A stretch of DNA of 64,000 nt from positions 50,464,966 through 50,528,965 of the forward strand of contig OW804094.1 in NCBI GenBank assembly GCA_942159475.1. The letters are read 5' to 3'. Origin of the DNA: Sthenelais limicola (taxonomy: Eukaryota; Annelida; Polychaeta; Phyllodocida; Sigalionidae). Under the pieces are notes generated by a model. That model saw only the letters and a program-made list of their open reading frames with translations, had not been told where the DNA came from and ran no database searches. Positions 11,485 through 23,021 of this stretch are shown here, in pieces (the stretch's first letter is position 1; each line of letters begins with the position of its first letter). The position numbers were made by a program, and so were the translations under genes.

Positions 11485-11857
11485 TGATGCTTGGTTGCAT
11501 GCAAAACTGGAAGCTTCGTTTGTTTCTGGAACGGAGAGTACGGCTGACGTAAACGACATTCTGAAGTTATGATTACGTGTACATATGTTATATTGGTTTG
11601 ACAGAGGTAAAAAAAAACAAATATTCGAATGTATTGGTTTTCAATGTGTAAAACATGCTAATTTGGACGTTATAAAGGCTCTTTTTGACTCGGTCCTTTC
11701 CATGTCAGATGTAAAATAGTAACCCATGTGTTCGAGTGGTGGAGCTAAATTATTGGAATTCATCCTGCTGTAAGTACATCTACAACCTTTTTTGAAGCCT
11801 AATATTGGTTAATATGTGTTTAAACAGTAGTATTGAATCCAAAAATCGGCTATTAAA

Positions 11858-11981
11858 GTGATTAATTCTCTCGATTTTGTGTCTTCGGCTTTTGCTTGAA
11901 AATAAACCCCTCGGCCCTCCGGGCCTCAGGGTTTATTTTCAAGCAAATGCCTCAGACACAAAATCTCGAGAAATTAATCAC
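11858..11981. repeat. Long imperfect hairpin (about 52-bp arms)
   Basis: The left arm (GTGATTAATTCTC…TTGCTTGAAAATAAACCC) is the near-complement of the right arm (GGGTTTATTTTCAAGCAA…GAGAAATTAATCAC). The loop itself contains GGCCC-TCC-GGGCC. Confidence 0.9.
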
Positions 11982-11984
11982 ATA

Positions 11985-12765
11985 GTGTTATAACTGGCTA
12001 TTATCCGGAATACTGGCAGCTACCATACTCCCAGAGTCCTATGTGAGAGTGACATCAGCGAAGCGCAGCTACCCTATGTGCACAGATGGCGGCTAAGGTG
12101 TTCCATGGGTGTTCCACAGGTGTGGATAACTAGGCTCCAGCTACAGGTAGCCGCGCGTCCACACTTGTGGACACCCCTGTAACCCCATGAGAGTGAACAA
12201 GCAAGCTTGTCCATTAGAGGCTTCGTGTAGCCACCTTTTTTCAATTGAGGAAAATCATTGTCATTATCAAAAATGTACACTGAATGTACACTGATTCTAA
12301 TGATATATATAATTGGTATTCCTGAGACTACTATGACGATGATTTTATTATAGTGTTGTATATGAACAATTGGAAAATAATTCTAGGATAGCAGTGGTTA
12401 CATGAAGCGTTCCTTTACAGGCTTCACAAAGCCTGCTAATACAGGCTAACTGTACACATAATTGGCACCGGAAATAATTAATCATGTGACCTAACGTATA
12501 TTTTTAAACATCAAGACGAAAGTGGGGCCTGTTGAAGATGCACAAGTCTACCCATATTTTGGGAATCTTCTACTTATATATCGTGAGTATCTTCCTTATT
12601 TGTAAGTTTTTCATTTCCTAAGAGATGTGGTAAACGAATGGATTTAAAGTGTACATGGACTGATGTGTAGGATTAGAACAATAGCCTGTTATGCCTTGTG
12701 TGTAAATTACCGTTACGGTTTCAAATCATCATACATAGCGGTACAAAAATCGTCATGACCGCCTC
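11985..12765. other. Non-coding stretch
   Basis: Contains an imperfect inverted pair around 12105-12120 and 12157-12175 (CCACAGGTGTGGA / TCCACACTTGTGGA). At 12537, ATGCACAAGTCTACC runs 15 codons to GTGAGT, which could be a small signal-peptide-like exon but is too short to support. Confidence 0.4.
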
Positions 12766-12917
12766 TTACCATGGCCGCCCCTCCATGACCACCTCGGTCG
12801 CGCAAATTAACGACGGCCCCCATATTTTTGCGCGCCGATTGACGGAGGTAGAAGGTGTAAATGCCGGTCATTTTCACGCACCTGACGACGCTCTTATGAT
12901 CGCCCGGCCATGGTAGC
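12766..12917. repeat. CpG-dense 150-bp block with 11-bp inverted ends
   Basis: TACCATGGCCG at the left and CGGCCATGGTA at the right bound a CpG-rich segment in AT-rich DNA. A similar CGGCCATGGTAG-GCTTTA occurs at 14270. Confidence 0.5.
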
Positions 12918-15105
12918 TTTTATATTTTGCTGTAAGGTCTTTGGATTAAGTTCTGTTGGGGTGATATTATTGGACACCTAATTTCAAATGTAAATATTTC
13001 ACATTCAAATGGGAGCAAATAAATTATTAAAATCGTTACATTAAAGCAACAACAATACTTCAATCTGATGTCGCATTTTTCCATTGTAGAAGAATTTATA
13101 ATATCAATTTCAGTGAAGGCATGATGGCTCGTTGTAGTGCAATTACCGTAAATACCTAACCTCTCCCGTCTCTCCCCCTTCAGGGGCGGCAGGGGCAAAC
13201 ACCAGGGGTAACATACATAGTGTAAGTGGGTATTTGCACGACTTTTCGACCATTTTCCACATTTACATTGATACATTAACATTGATTTGTACCAAAGGTC
13301 TATAGCGATTTGTATTAAACATTATTATTACTCTTGAGCATTTTTCACTTTTTCCCAATCGTCCCGCATTCATTTCCAGCATAGGTCAGTCAACATACTG
13401 TTTGTCTTACTGTGAATGGCCAGGGGGGTATTATGTGCACACATACAATCTATATGAGAAACCTACCTCGAATGGGGTAATGATCCTTACATTTCTTGTA
13501 ATGATCCTCATATCTATATGGGCTATACATTCCCTATGTTCAACGTTGTATCCAGTATTAGGCTACTATTTTATTTATCACACTTTCCTCATAGTAATCA
13601 ATTCTTATTAATCCTTATTTCTCCAATGAAATTCCCCATCAGGAAGCCTATTGTAAATCATTCCAGATTAAGGTAGGAATGTGCGCCCACCTTCATTGGT
13701 GCTCCTATGCACACAGAATGCATAATAAAAAGAGCTATGACTTTCTAAGGTGTCAAAAAGATGCCACCCCCACCCTTGCCCATTGACATGCCTAGCTCAA
13801 TAGCTGAGTGAAAATGTCAGTAGGTGTGAACTATAAAATATAGCTGTTAATAGTGGATTCGCAAGATATTTTGCACAATGTAGATAATAATAAATTGTCA
13901 TTATTGTAATGTTGATTGTTATCATTACATTGCAGTGATCGAAGTATGCCAGGATATCAGCAACATAGTGGAGAAGTGAGATGCAATATCAAATGCAATA
14001 AAGAGAAATACAAAACGCCATCTGCTTTCTTCATTATTTTATCTCCATTTAAATACCTAGTCCCCCATGAACCTACCTTAATAAATACCCCCCACCCCCC
14101 ACCCTGCCCCCTCCATAAGCTGTATTGACTGTTCCAAGGACGACCTATGCGAAGCACCCATGGACGGCTACATGTAGCGTCGATGGGCCGCTAAGTGTAG
14201 CCGTCCAAGGATGGCTATGGTAACACATCTGTAGCTGCGCGACTGGTTACGTTTGGCCAGGGTGAAAGACGGCCATGGTAGGCTTTAGTAAGCCTCCTTT
14301 GGAAAGCTAACCACTGGCTTGCGCACATAGGGTAACTTCCATCACTCTGTAGGTAGTGTTATTGTATACATGCTGCCCTACTGTATCCTACTATTTTGGT
14401 CCGCTCAAATCACTTCTTTTCAATAATGCCTGACTGTGAGGCTCATGGATGTTACACCAGAACTAATGAGGAATGAAAAGACCCTATGGATCTCATTGTT
14501 TACATTTTCAATGGAAGGATAATGGAAGGTGCAAAGAATAAACTTCCTCCTCCTCATTCCTGATCACTACCAACTTTTTGTTGACTAGTCAGGTTGACAG
14601 CCTTGCATGCATTACTATGGAAAGCTATTTATATTCATAATATAAAAGTGGGGTTCATTAACATTTCCTATATTGATAGATCTTTACTACCTTTAGAGCT
14701 GAGCTACCCCTATATTATGTCATAAGGTCCTATCATTATTATATGTAATATTAGCTCACAGGTATATCTGGGAGTATGTTTGTTTATTCGGGAGGATCAG
14801 TCACGTGTTTATAAATGGCTTTCCATACATACCATAGAGTGGACACTGTTTACTGTAACACTCATTAGACCATGACCACACACTGACCAGCAGATCGGTA
14901 GTTAGCCTGCCCTCTTTAGTGTCATACATCTAGCAATATGGAAGCACCCAGAGCTAGCTTTGGGGAGAGCGGGACAGAATTTACTTAATTGATTCTGGCA
15001 ATATCATTGCACAGAAATGCCTAATATAATGAAATATACCAGTATTTAACCATACTTGAGCTGTATGACCAGCAATTGTTCCAACCCAGTGTTTTACTTT
15101 AAACT
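12918..15105. other. Non-coding stretch
   Basis: No gene recognised. 14162-14206 is a hairpin with GGACGGCTACA / TGTAGCCGTCC arms. 14089-14113 is C-rich. Confidence 0.5.
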
Positions 15106-15490
15106 AATCAACCTTAAATCTCTACAGGCTCAAACCCCATATATTCCTTCATTCCAATGGAAATTATTTCATCTTGCAAATCCATGTCCAGCCTATGCTA
15201 CAGCATTGCATCATCCACTGCGCTATGAACCAAGATTAACCATTTTACTTGAAACCTTTATCCTCACATAATCAACCATATTACTTCAGGCTCAAATACT
15301 TTACAACCCCTTCAAATGAAGGGAAAAATTAAACTAATCTAACCAAGACATACCATTCCAGGTCCAAACTCCACATATATACATATATTCCTTCATTCCA
15401 AGGGAAACTAAAAACTTAAACTTATCAACCTTAAAACTCTATTGGCCCAAACCCCATATATCCCCTTATTCCAAGGGAAATTAAAACTAA
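15106..15490 (+). repeat. Dispersed repeat F, copy 2 with internal sub-repeats
   Basis: The phrase ATCAACCTTAAA…CAAACCCCATATAT…CATTCCAAGGGAAA-like recurs at about 15106, 15340 and 15424. The middle unit matches 9778-9895. Confidence 0.8.
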
Positions 15491-15879
15491 AATTAACCTA
15501 ATTTCAACACATCTCCCCTTTGCTCTTCACATGATCTGCCTTCATTAAAGAGGTTAGCGGATGTCCAAATGCACACCACCAAACAGTTCCTATGTTACTA
15601 ACTATTCATCCTGATGCTGATACAGTTTTTTAAAAAAATCTGTAGCATAATACACCAAATATATGTGTAGAAAGTTTTGATGAAAAATCACCGATCATTT
15701 TCTTTTTATATAGTGAAACCCACATTTTCCCATAGAGTTCAATGCTAAAGCACTGTTATTCTCAAGCGGCTGTAGAAAAAAAGGATGTCATTGACTATTT
15801 TTTCATTTCTTGCTTTCTTATGTAGTCAGGAACGATCCCTGAACGTTTCATGAAAAAGTCACTGACCAATCTTTTTTCC

Positions 15880-16035
15880 ATTGGACACTCGCATATACCT
15901 TTAATCCCAACCCTTCATTCCTTCTTCCCTCATTACCCTCCCTTTTCCCCCTCCCTCACTCCCCCCCCCTCCTCCCCCTCTTCTCTTTTCTCTCTCTCAC
16001 CACTCTCTCTCTTCTCTCTCCTCTCCCCTCTAAAT
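15880..16035. repeat. Polypyrimidine tract
   Basis: C/T-only words (CCCTCCC, TCTCTCTC) dominate about 15905-16030. Confidence 0.85.
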
Positions 16036-16379
16036 ACTCTTACTTGTGGACAAATTCTCACAAATGGTTATCTGTACAATATGAATGATACTGAGGGGTT
16101 ACAATAGACCACACTAAAATACATAGCATGACATAGCTAGTGAACCGATATACAAAAATCCACTTGTGATTCATCCCTTTATTATGCTGTAATCTAACTT
16201 CAAGTTTAAGGTTTTTTTAGGTAAATATTTAACATTTTCGGTCTGAGCACGACTTCATCGCAGTAACTATAACTTGACATCGGACACAAGTAACAGCCGA
16301 TGAGAAAACGTTTCCCTTGGAAACGCCAGGTAGGCTTTACATTAAGTTCACACTAATTGTAAAGTTAAATAGATCAATA

Positions 16380-16720
16380 GTTAATAAATAACTGTTTACT
16401 TAATACTTGTTTTATTTAGGAAATATCATTACATCGTGCGATGCTGTTCTCAGGTATCCCTGTTATACTTATATAATCGATAGTAAGAATGGACTTTAAC
16501 CATGACGTTGGCTAATTTGACGTTGAGAAATATTCCATTAAATTAATTAGAATCGAGACAATAGGAAATTCGAATAGTACAATAATGAATGTAAAAACAG
16601 ACAACTGCCATAAAAAATCGAAGTAGATAGAAGAATCACACCAATCACACAAATTATCTAATAGATCCAATTCATTCATAGTATTTTCAAGGACAATAAG
16701 AAATAATCATCGATTCTAAC
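16380..16720 (-). mobile_element. Possible LINE 3' UTR fragment
   Basis: The stretch around 16420-16470 (CATTACATC…GATGCTGTTCTCAG) resembles 6333-6370 inside the minus-strand LINE, and the AT-rich tail matches in orientation. No coding remnant is seen. Confidence 0.35.
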
Positions 16721-16728
16721 AATGCTAG

Positions 16729-17008
16729 TTAAAGCTGCATTCTTAGCTATTACGACAAAAACAATCTTACCAAACATACTCATGTTATGACTTCTAGGAC
16801 TGAATTTATCAATATTCTGCTGATTTTTTATAACTTATACAAGAATTTGAAGTTAAACCCGCTGAGAAACAGACGGCACTAAGCCTGGTGGTAGCAAATA
16901 CAAGCGGACAAAATCCTCCAAAATATTGGCCAATTGACTTTTAGATGACAAAATGGTACAAAAAGTAGAAAATATTTAGTTTTGAACCAATGTAAGAGCA
17001 CAGATTTA
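16729..17008 (+). mobile_element. Family E element, nearly complete
   Basis: TTAAAGCTGCATTCTTAGCT, GACTTCTAGGACTGAATTTA, CAATTGACTTTTAGATG. The right end is eroded. Confidence 0.82.
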
Positions 17009-17168
17009 ATAAATTCCATACATTCTGTTCTGGTAAAGAAACACGGCCTAGCATATATCGTGGGCGGTTTTAAATTCAAAATGATGCCAATTTCAGAGAC
17101 TATTATGAATCATTTCATGAATATATCATCGCGTGGGAGAGTAGCAGGAAGTCACATGTGAAACACAT

Positions 17169-17406
17169 GCGTCAGATCGTCAGAAAATGTACGATTCGAT
17201 TTCTGCTATCATCTCAAATAACCCACATTTAAGACAGAAATGAGCTTCAAAATACAATTTAACATAGCAGAACAGATATATTAAACAACACAAAGCCACA
17301 TGTACTCAGATATACTCAGTATTCATCATTTTTCAGCCTAGATCACCAGAATTTACTAAATGTATAGAGCTGCCAATTGTACATTTTCTGACAACCTGAC
17401 CCACAT
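17169..17406 (+). mobile_element. Family B element, complete (reference copy)
   Basis: GTCAGATCGTCAGAAAATGT at the left is inverted as TGTACATTTTCTGACAACCT-GACCCA at the right. About 240 bp, non-coding. Confidence 0.9.
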
Positions 17407-17587
17407 GCGAGGCATGCATATCCGTGGCGGTGTACTGCTAGGTTAATTTCCAATTTGGGAAATGGATTCGATTTCAAATTCCTCAATTTTGTGTTTATAA
17501 AGGAACGAAGGAGGCACGTCAAGACTACTCTTTGTCGAATTCGTAGGAAGTGCCCCGACCCCTGTCAATGGCAACACATGTTAAATA

Positions 17588-17808
17588 TGTGATGTGTTCA
17601 AGAAAATGAGTTACAAATCGCGAAGTTGATATTTTTCAAAGTGGTTTATTTACAAGATCTCTTTATAGGAATGTTCTCACCTTTGGAGTCCCAAATTTTG
17701 AGACTGTGTATTAAATATATCTATATGTATTACTACCATTGTAGCTACTTTACGAGTAGGCCTATTTGCCCTCAAAAAAAATATTGCAAACACTTTTTTA
17801 ACAAGAAC
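17588..17808 (+). mobile_element. Family A element, left half
   Basis: Starts ATATGTGATGTGTTC and ends near TTGCAAACACTTTTTTAAC. The right half resumes at 21087 after the 3.3-kb insertion. Confidence 0.85.
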
Positions 17809-18118
17809 TTTTGGCTGTGACCAAGGAAACAACGGTTTCCCCCGAATCCCCTTAACAAATAATTAGTATAGCTATTTTTCAATAAACATTATTTCAATTA
17901 GATCTATGTAACAGGCAACACTCTAGGATATCCATGATGGACGTAGTGTATTTACATATGAACATTATTTAATTGTCTTGGCCGTAATGGAAATAAAAAA
18001 AAGACCCCTCCCCTCCCCCAATCGATCCAACGATTCTGTGAAGTGACAACGCTTTTCCCCCAACTTAGCGCGGGAAACACGTTGTCAAGGACTCAAAGTA
18101 CAATGCGCGTTACTAACG

Positions 18119-18931
18119 TTGCATAAGAAAGACTCCAATTCAAATCCGGGTTTGCAAGAAGATTTAGATAGAATTGTTAAGTGGTGTGAGTTAAACAAGA
18201 TATCGCTCAACACCAAGAAATGCAAATCAATGACTATTTGTTTGAGGCCAGAAAAAATAGATGTATGTAATTTTAGCATTGGTCAAAATGATTTAGATGT
18301 GGTAGAGTGTTATAAATTCTTGGGAGTAGAAATAGACAGAAAGTTAAACTTCAAAACATTCATGGAGAAAAAAATTCATGCCATCAGAATGAAACTCAAA
18401 TCTATGTCGAAACTTTATGGAATCTGCGATACCAAAACCTTATTATTAATATTTAAAACCACAATACTTCCTCATATTGATTATGGGGACATATTTTACC
18501 AAACTACCCCAACAAAATATCTAGATCGATTACAATCTTTACAATACTCTGCGTTAAAAATAGCGCTGAAATTGCCTAAATTTACAAGTTCTAAAGATAT
18601 CCATAAAACTACGAATATGCCTTCACTCTCTACCAGGAGACAAGGACATATCCTCAAACTAGCCTTTAGGTGTTCTTTGGCACCTGAAAACATAGACGAT
18701 AGAAAAATCAACTTAAGAGGGTTGAGCGTAGGGAAAAAACTGAAAGTTCCCAAACCCAATAACGAAAATTTCAAAAAATCTTATATTTACAAAATGTCTA
18801 CACTTTGGAATGATTTATCACAAGATACTAGACAAATAAAAACAAGGGAAGCTTTCCGGAATTGGTTAAAAAACGGCTACCCCCAGGAATGTGACCAATA
18901 TCTGAAAAAGGAGACTGTAAACTCCTCATGA
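18119..18931 (+). pseudogene. LINE ORF2 C-terminal half (reverse transcriptase palm/thumb), 5'-truncated
   Basis: An open frame of about 270 residues, readable slightly upstream of 18119 and ending at TGA. It contains VKWCELNKISLNTKKCKS, YKFLGVEID…LNF, ILPHIDYGDIF, LQSLQYSALKIAL and STLWNDLSQDTRQIKTREAF. These are the ordered post-catalytic RT and C-terminal motifs of CR1/Jockey-type LINEs. The YxDD box and everything upstream are missing. It is intact over a long distance compared with the other LINE pieces, so it is probably the youngest copy here. The likely 3' end is at 19769 (ACTGAATAAAAGTTG then ATA repeats). Confidence 0.85.
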
Positions 18932-19769
18932 ACAGAAAATGTATTGAATTGTATTACAAGAGAATATGTACAAAGGTGCAATAATTCTATTTTTGTATGG
19001 TTGAAATAACAGGTTACCAGTAGACAAATCAGGTATTGCAATCGGGAAAATGGGAGGAGGTGAGTGGACATGTAAGTTGCCACCACTAAGGCCGATACAA
19101 CGGTAACAACTACTTTAGGGTGGGATGAGGGGACGAGGGATTCATTATTGTTAAGGATTATTCAATTATGCAACCGTATTCGCAAGACTGCCTTTTAATT
19201 CAATCCCTACCAGTACAGGTGGGAATTACATGCTCCGAACCTATCTTTTATTCATTTTACTTACGCTAACTCAAGTAAACTAGTAATTGCTTTACAAAGT
19301 CTTACATTAATACCCAGTACAGGGCTAGTAGTGGCAGTCAGGTGTATTGTAATTTATTAGTTTATTTTCTGGTATTAAGCCTCCTAGTATAACTGTGGGA
19401 TGATGTACTTTTAAGTTATTCATGTATCAACACTTCAATAGGAAAAGAAGAGGATCAAAAAACAAAAAGTAACACTGAAGATAAAGAAAAAGTATGAAAC
19501 ATCAAACCTTATAAGCCCAATACAGACTGAAATGCCGGACTTAAAAAATCATTGATGAATCTAGTTTAAATTTACCGTTGGAAAAACTTAAAAAATCTTG
19601 TTCATTTATGAATCACATTCATGAATCATCTTCTTTATGTATTCAAATCTTTTGTTAAAGGGCTACCAGGAAGATCTCCAGTGGAGAGGGAACAATGGTC
19701 CTATTCTTTATTTCATATTATGTATATGTTTACTGAATAAAAGTTGTATAATAATAATAATAATAAATA
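18932..19769 (+). mobile_element. 3' UTR and tail of the 18119-18931 LINE (inferred)
   Basis: AT-rich non-coding sequence follows the ORF2 stop and ends in an AATAAA signal (19737) and an ATA microsatellite tail (19748-19769), as many LINE 3' ends do. Continuity with the ORF is inferred from position only. Confidence 0.45.
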
Positions 19770-19829
19770 AGAAGACCTCACGATGCACATTATTGTGTCG
19801 TACTCGTCATGGGCATGATTTGGTTGTCA

Positions 19830-20885
19830 CTTATATAACAGTAAAGTTTTCCTCATTTATTCCTTATTTAAATACACATATTGATAGAACTACTATAGCT
19901 ATGTGGGTAGAAAAGCATGCTCTTTCTGAATTTCAACATCGAGGCAATGTATTTCGAGTAGAAATTTTATTATTTCGCGGGAGCGTAATTTCCCTGCGAT
20001 ATGTCGGATGTGTAGGCCAAACTGTAGTGTAGGCTCTACCAATATACAGTAGCCTATACTTTCCCATCTTCGGCCCATCTTCCTTATTTATAGTGGAAAT
20101 ATAGAGGCCTATAGCTTAGTCTACAGGAAGAAAGAGTTTTTTTTCTCAATTTCTACGTTTTAAAATGTTTTCTGTAGGGCCTATACACCTATGTTTTCTG
20201 TAGGCCCTATACACCGATCCGCTCAGTTGATGTTAGAACTGTCAATCCTGTCACGCTGATACAACAACACAGCTTCCCTCATATCTTCCTTACCGGTATT
20301 TGATTAACAGCATTGATAAAACTGCATATCTGGGGGGTAGAAAAGCAGGCTCTTTCATAATTTCAACATCCTGACAATGTATTTTGAGTAGAAATAGCGT
20401 TTTTTATTATTTCGCGGGAGCGTAATTTCTCTGCGATGTACCTGCCATGGCACAATAGGATCGATAGGCCTATAGGCCTACTTTCCCTATAAACTTCTTT
20501 CCTTCCCATGTTCATTATGTTTCCACCAATCCTGATGAAAATAAAGAATATGGAAGGAAGGGCTTGCCTTTCCTAGTTTATTTTGATGCATTAGGCCTAC
20601 TAGTGCAAATAGCGTTTTTCACCACATTTCTACTGATCAGCTCAGTCAAGATAGTCCTAGGTATGGCCTGGGAGGTCGTCGGGAAGGCTAGTATTTAAAA
20701 TAACAGTAGGCCCTACAGTTTCTCTCCTAGCTTCCTCATTTAATGACCAAATTTGGTGAGACTACTTATTTTGGGGTAGAAAAGTATGCACTTTCTGAAT
20801 TTCATGTTTTTGGCAATTTATTTTGAGTAGAAATAGCGATTTTTATCAATATGCGGGAGCGTAAAATCACCGCGATGTGTATGCA
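19830..20885 (+). repeat. Three-unit degenerate tandem repeat, period about 430-440 bp
   Basis: GGGTAGAAAAG recurs near 19906, 20335 and 20775, and GCGGGAGCGTAA near 19977, 20416 and 20853. Between these, each unit reads CTTTCTGAATTTCA…TTTTGAGTAGAAAT in the same order. The spacers contain repeated TAGGCCTA words. Confidence 0.8.
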
Positions 20886-21086
20886 AGTGCGTCGGAAATT
20901 CAGGTAGGAACAGGCGGAGTCGGGTTTTCCTTATAAGGGGGCGACGCGGACGTGCAAAGGACAGGCGGCAAAAACTGGAACCTATATAAGGTTTCCCAGT
21001 ACAAGTGCCTTCTCACCTTTTGGCTGTGACCTTCAGCACTCGTACCGCCTTTGGTGCTCGTACCGCCTTCGGCGGGGGAAACCTTA

Positions 21087-21180
21087 AAAAATATATATAA
21101 ACATCAAATTTAAATATATGAATACTTATTAGATGTCCTAGCATTTACTATCATTAGAATCGGCTTGATCTTATCACAAA
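21087..21180 (+). mobile_element. Family A element, right half of the 17588 copy
   Basis: AATACTTATTAGATGTCC…TTAGAATCGGCTTGATCTTATC matches the right half of family A. The terminal inverted repeat is reduced to CACAAATTG. Confidence 0.75.
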
Positions 21181-22537
21181 TTGTAGCCTAGTACATAACA
21201 TTATCTTTAGGGCGCTTTGGACTACCTATTTGCCAGATTGGAAGCTCGGATGAAACAGAGATAACTAATTAATTATTCCTTACTGGAAGACAAAGTCTTC
21301 GGTTGGGTGTCAAACCTTTTTACTTGACTACAGAAAATCAATTCCAGTCACAGTACAGTAAAAGACAAGTACAACTGTATTCTTATTCCATACCTGTATT
21401 TGCGTTCAGCCTAACTTATATGTACTTTTTAAAAAACTAGTGTAGAAAGGAACTCCTGGAAGAGCTGTGGTTTTCATAGAAGGGGTTCCCCATTTCCAGA
21501 TATCATATTATTCATTAGTAGTACTGATATTTTGAGTGTACAATGTGAACTGGAAATAAACAATATACATACATATATACACAAAGATATTTTATAAGAA
21601 AAATAATTGCTTCTTTGACTCTCTTATAACATTTGAAACTAATCTAAAGGCGAATTATTTCAGGCAAGAAGGTACAAAACCAGCCAGACGGTGGTCTAGA
21701 TAACTCCGAGGTGTTCAGCAATTTGTATGACAAGATGTGTTTTATGTCAATAAGCACGAAAACAAAGAGGGTAATAACTAACATGTCTTATGTTTAGAAG
21801 ATGTGAATACTCTAGTTATATACTATATTTTATGATATAACGACCTAACAAAAGTGTATATTTGGTACAGCACGTATTCAGTTGACGTCATTAGGTACTT
21901 TCCTTTGTTTTCTTTTCTCTTTCTCTTTCCATTCTCTCCTATGTTTTATTGTTGATGGTATGTTGAAAACATTAAAACAAACATTAAACATAGAAGGTTA
22001 GACAGGTTAAAAAAGGCAAGGTTTTTGTAGGTAAGTGATGTGATAAGAGGCGTCCCAGACGCTTGATAAGTGAATATTTTTCTGTTTTCCTCCTCTGCCA
22101 TTTGTTACTATTTATTCAGGAATCTAAATAACATAGTTTTCTGAAGATTCTGTTATGATTATAAAACACCTTTTATATATAAAAAAAAGAACAATTCTAT
22201 ATAAAGTATAATAGGAAAGAACTAAACTGTACAACCGTTCAGTACACATACACATCCGGTTCATAGAGAAATATTCCAGTATTCCTGAAAGACAATAGAC
22301 AAAAAATTAGAAACAGATGTAAACAGTTTTGTATCTTAGGACCGTCCATGCAGTAGTAGACACATGCTCACTCCAGACCAAGGCAATAATAATATACCCA
22401 ACCTCAATCAACAATTGCATTATTGATCTATTTAATGCTAAATAGGCTACACAACTACTACATGATTCCTAAAACATAATATTAGAAACATAATATCAGA
22501 AGGATTCTTTCAGAATGTTGATCTTATTTCGTCCTTA
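21181..22537. other. Non-coding stretch
   Basis: AT-rich; no repeat family member or gene recognised. Confidence 0.5.
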
Positions 22538-22640
22538 AGATGTCCTTTATGTTTACCATCATTGGAATCGGCTTCATTCCAAATATGATGATATCTCAGA
22601 ATCCATTTTTTGCCACTTGTTTTTCTGTAACACATCACAT
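22538..22640 (+). mobile_element. Family A element, right end fragment
   Basis: GATGTCC…ACCATCATTGGAATCGGCTTC to CTGTAACACATCACA. Truncated on the left. Confidence 0.85.
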
Positions 22641-22675
22641 ATTACCAAGGCCACTGCTGCTTGATTGGTGAACAT

Positions 22676-23021
22676 TAAAGCCACATTCTCAGTTATTACG
22701 ACAGAGCAAATCTAACCAGATTATTATTATGACTTATAAGACTGAATTCATCAACAATTTGCTGGTGGTTTATGTTATAACATGAATTTGAAGTCAAATC
22801 AGCCGAGCAAAAACGGCCGCCGGTGAACGGTAATAAGTGAAGTCTTCACTGGAAAGAATTGGGGTGGGTCCTCTAAAGACACATGGGAACGTTTTAGAAG
22901 CCATTTAGCAGAAACAACTACATCAAAGTTTTGGTCAAATGACTTTTAGATGGGATCAAAAGAATGGAACAAAAGAAATTGTTCAGTCCTTGACCAACGT
23001 TAGTTGAAAGTGCAGCTTTAA
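22676..23021 (+). mobile_element. Family E element, complete (reference copy)
   Basis: TTAAAGCCACATTCTCAGTT at the left is inverted as TAGTTGAAAGTGCAGCTTTA at the right. About 346 bp, non-coding. Confidence 0.87.

Larger units (their letters stand above)
10101..11857. other. Duplication-rich, GC-elevated stretch with no recognised gene
   Basis: Minus-strand frames of up to 153 codons cross the H copies, sharing IFGTLSVILELLGVIFR. Just beyond the first, at 10208, is a perfect donor, GATGAG|GTAAGTGAC. No family is recognised and the frame closes two codons before that donor, so a functional exon is doubtful. 10129-10176 carries GGGGTTTATTTT and its inverse AAAATAAACCCC. Confidence 0.4.
17809..21086 (+). 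mobile_element. 3.3-kb composite insertion splitting a family A element
   Basis: Family A sequence stops near 17808 and resumes near 21087 at the matching internal point. The interrupting block holds a LINE ORF2 remnant, its 3' end and a three-unit tandem array. CTTTTGGCTGTGACC occurs near both ends (17808-17822 and 21015-21030), and GGTTTCCCCCG (about 17833) is inverted as CGGGGGAAACC (about 21073). The exact borders are uncertain. Confidence 0.6.

Noticed and set aside
12537..12581. Fifteen-codon signal-peptide-like start ending at GTGAGT
   Set aside because: Too short and unsupported by any downstream exon.
15850..16107. Open frame rich in Pro/Ser/Leu
   Set aside because: Polypyrimidine tract artefact.
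20521..20560. CTGATGA on the + strand
   Set aside because: No GAAA partner with a pairing stem II follows.
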